From contig DVKU01000101.1 in NCBI GenBank assembly GCA_018715825.1, positions 1 to 7,069 on the forward strand: a stretch of DNA of 7,069 nucleotides, read 5' to 3'. Numbering within the stretch: the first letter of the stretch is position 1; every line of letters starts with the position of its first letter. Positions 5,421 to 7,069 of this stretch are shown piece by piece. Made by a program: the position numbers and the translations under genes. Source of the stretch: Candidatus Avacholeplasma faecigallinarum. Lineage in GTDB: Bacteria > Bacillota_I > Bacilli_A > Acholeplasmatales > Anaeroplasmataceae. Below the pieces are notes generated by a model. It saw only the letters and a program-made list of their open reading frames with translations, made no database searches and was not told the origin of the DNA.

Positions 5421-6842
5421 TTATAACACATGAATTTTAATTGTATCTGTTACAGCATTTCCAACTGATGAAGCACCTGTAATTATGACCTTATCACCTT
5501 TATGAACTAAGCCTGTTTTTAAAGCAGTCTCAATTGCATATTGGAATAATTCATCTGTAGTATCCTTTTTCTCTGCATATACTGGATGAACATTCCAAGC
5601 TAAATTTAATTGACGACAAGCTTTTTCATTGACAGTTATAGCAATAATAGGACAATCAGGACGATATGCAGATAACTTAAATGCTGTTAATCCATGATTT
5701 GTAACACAAATAATAGCTTTAGCCTCTACTTGATAAGCGGCATTAACAGCGGCATTACAAATAACAGATAAAAAATCATCCCCTAGATTTAAGTGGTTCT
5801 CACTATATCTTTTTCTAAAATTGATATTTTCTTCAGTATAAGTTGCTATATCCATCATAGTTTTAACAGATTCTAATGGATATTTTCCAGCTGCAGATTC
5901 TCCAGACAACATAATAGCAGTTGTCCTATCATATATAGCATTAGCAACATCAGAAACCTCAGCTCTAGTTGGTCTAGGATTTTGTTGCATAGAATCAAGC
6001 ATTTGTGTAGCTGTAACAACTAATTTACCTTGATGATAACATTTAGAAATAAGTTCCTTTTGAATTTTAGGAAGCATTTTAAAAGGAACTTCAACACCCA
6101 TATCTCCTCTTGCTACCATAATGCCATCTGATACAGCAATTATATCATCCATTTTTTCTATACCTTCAGTATTTTCAATCTTAGAAATAATTCTAATTTT
6201 TCCGGATGTATCATACTCATCTAATAATTTTCTTATTTCTAAAACATCTTCAGGTCTTCTAACAAATGATGCGGCAATGTAGTCAACACATTCTTTTATA
6301 CCAAAAATAATATCCTCACGGTCAACCTTAGATATATAAGGCATATCGACAATTACATTTGGTATATTTATAGATTTTCTATTTGATAAAGTAGCATCAT
6401 TTAATACTTTACATACAATGTTACCATCTACCACTCTTAATACCTCAAATGAAACTTTACCATCATCAGCCAAAATTATAGTACCTGGCTTATTAACATA
6501 TTTAGCCAAATCTGGATAAGTTAAACCAACCTTGGTTTCATCACCAACTAAATCATAGTCATGACAAAAAGTAAATTCTTGGTTAGCTTTTAAATTAACT
6601 TTGCCATCCTTAAATAATCTTACTCTAATTTCTGGTCCTTTAGTATCTAGCAATATTGGAAGTGGTATTCCCAATTCATCTCTTAATTTTTTTACTCTAT
6701 CCATTCTCACCTTTTGCTCTTCATGAGTACCATGTGAGAAATTTAATCTTGCACAATCTAAACCATTTAACATCATTTGCTTAAGTAATTCTTCATCATC
6801 ACAAGCTGGTCCTAATGTACAAATTATTTTTGTTTTACGCAT
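5421..6842 (-). CDS. pyk: Pyruvate kinase
   Basis: Cytosolic pyruvate kinase converts phosphoenolpyruvate and ADP to pyruvate and ATP, the last step of glycolysis. At 473 residues it matches the short form (E. coli PykF, 470) and lacks the extra C-terminal PEP-utilizer-like domain of Bacillus-type enzymes. The start MRKTKIICTLGP is canonical and the ATG at 6840-6842 has GAGGTGAT just upstream. Visible motifs are RLNFSHG (32-38), LDTKGPEIR (65-73), the active-site SKIEN (220-224, Lys221 and Mg ligand Glu223), ARGDMG (244-249, Asp247), TATQMLDSM (277-285), NPRPTRAE (288-295) and MLSGESAAGK (311-320). The allosteric domain covers about 345-473. Glu71 in KGPEIR points to the K+-dependent class, although the following EIRT threonine is Val here. 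The usual DGTDAVMLSGET reads DRTTAIMLSGES. The cysteine-rich gene follows without a terminator. Confidence 0.98.
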   Translation of the reverse strand: MRKTKIICTLGPACDDEELLKQMMLNGLDCARLNFSHGTHEEQKVRMDRVKKLRDELGIPLPILLDTKGPEIRVRLFKDGKVNLKANQEFTFCHDYDLVGDETKVGLTYPDLAKYVNKPGTIILADDGKVSFEVLRVVDGNIVCKVLNDATLSNRKSINIPNVIVDMPYISKVDREDIIFGIKECVDYIAASFVRRPEDVLEIRKLLDEYDTSGKIRIISKIENTEGIEKMDDIIAVSDGIMVARGDMGVEVPFKMLPKIQKELISKCYHQGKLVVTATQMLDSMQQNPRPTRAEVSDVANAIYDRTTAIMLSGESAAGKYPLESVKTMMDIATYTEENINFRKRYSENHLNLGDDFLSVICNAAVNAAYQVEAKAIICVTNHGLTAFKLSAYRPDCPIIAITVNEKACRQLNLAWNVHPVYAEKKDTTDELFQYAIETALKTGLVHKGDKVIITGASSVGNAVTDTIKIHVL

Positions 6843-7069
6843 AAAATCACCTCATATATATAATACCACAATTAATAAAATTATTTGCCAAAAAACGAGT
6901 CATTATTTTAATTTTTTTCTATACTAAATAATGTTATTATAATATTTATTATTATCAAATTTATAAAAAAAAACTATAGAATATAATATTAGTATATTAA
7001 ATAAGTGAATGTTAAACTTTCAACTTTAAATTTAAAGGTGTATAACCAACTTTAAATAAATGAATGTGA
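6843..7069. other. AT-rich non-coding region upstream of pyk
   Basis: I see no convincing gene in these 227 bases. Directly before pyk the minus strand has TGGTATTAT, an extended -10-like element (6860-6868), and a TTGGCA (6886-6891). Their spacer is 20 bases and the implied start would fall on the ribosome binding site, so I do not call a promoter. A TATAAT (6936-6941) further upstream lacks a well-spaced -35. One minus-strand frame stays open from the right edge for 18 codons, which is too little to call a gene end. The outer part carries short direct repeats. Confidence 0.5.
6997..7067. repeat. Short direct repeats upstream of pyk
   Basis: A 16-base element, TTAAATAAGTGAATGT (6997-7012), recurs with one mismatch at 7052-7067. 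A second element, CAACTTTAAAT, is exact at 7021-7031 and 7047-7057. The two families overlap at the second copy. They may be regulator-binding repeats or chance in AT-rich sequence, and the array may continue beyond the window. Confidence 0.55.

Noticed and set aside
6860..6891. pyk promoter from TTGGCA and the extended -10 TGGTATTAT
   Set aside because: The spacer is 20 bases and the predicted transcription start would fall on the ribosome binding site.
6999..7069. Minus-strand open stretch of 18 codons at the right edge as the end of an upstream gene
   Set aside because: It is too short, its composition is that of AT-rich non-coding DNA, and it overlaps the direct repeats; it shows no resemblance to a pfkA tail, the commonest pyk neighbour.
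1..7069. CRISPR array, insertion sequence, phage or toxin-antitoxin genes
   Set aside because: I saw no regularly spaced palindromic repeats with unique spacers, no transposase or integrase motifs and no paired small toxin genes on either strand. The tandem repeat at 3806-4201 is coding.

Overview
The window reads like chromosomal DNA from a very AT-rich Bacillota (Firmicutes), probably an uncultured or gut-type Bacilli or Clostridia lineage. This is an inference. It rests on strong AGGAG/AGGTGAT-type ribosome binding sites, CCA-encoding tRNA genes, hairpin-plus-U terminators and the Firmicutes flavour of the proteins. Tryptophan is read from TGG and the visible stops are TAA, so nothing calls for the Mollicutes code. 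No phage, transposon, CRISPR or defence genes are visible.

Every gene lies on the minus strand, so transcription runs from high to low coordinates. In that order the layout is: an AT-rich edge with short direct repeats (6843-7069); pyruvate kinase pyk (5421-6842); a 118-residue cysteine-rich protein of unknown function (4993-5349), probably co-transcribed with pyk and closed by a terminator at 4908-4935; a tRNA-Pro(UGG)-tRNA-Gly(UCC) operon (4660-4813) with its own promoter and terminator; a membrane-anchored protein with an acidic 12-residue tandem repeat and four DUF1508 domains (2975-4492) behind a clear promoter; a hairpin; a SAM-dependent methyltransferase gene split into two reading frames (2614-2928 and 1814-2608); a strong terminator at 1771-1806; and glmS (1-1687), which runs off the left edge only a few codons before its expected end.

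The genes do not form one pathway. pyk (lower glycolysis) and glmS (hexosamine and cell-wall precursor supply) are housekeeping genes, separated by tRNAs and poorly characterised proteins. Every gap between genes is shorter than 300 bases.

The points most worth a second look are: the methyltransferase, which appears to be one gene broken by a single missing base in an A-rich stretch; the DUF1508 protein with its 36-bp minisatellite; the orphan 13-cysteine protein next to pyk; a hairpin abutting the methyltransferase ribosome binding site; a G-A mismatch in the tRNA-Pro anticodon stem; and a glmS that lacks an upstream ribozyme and departs from several usual family motifs.
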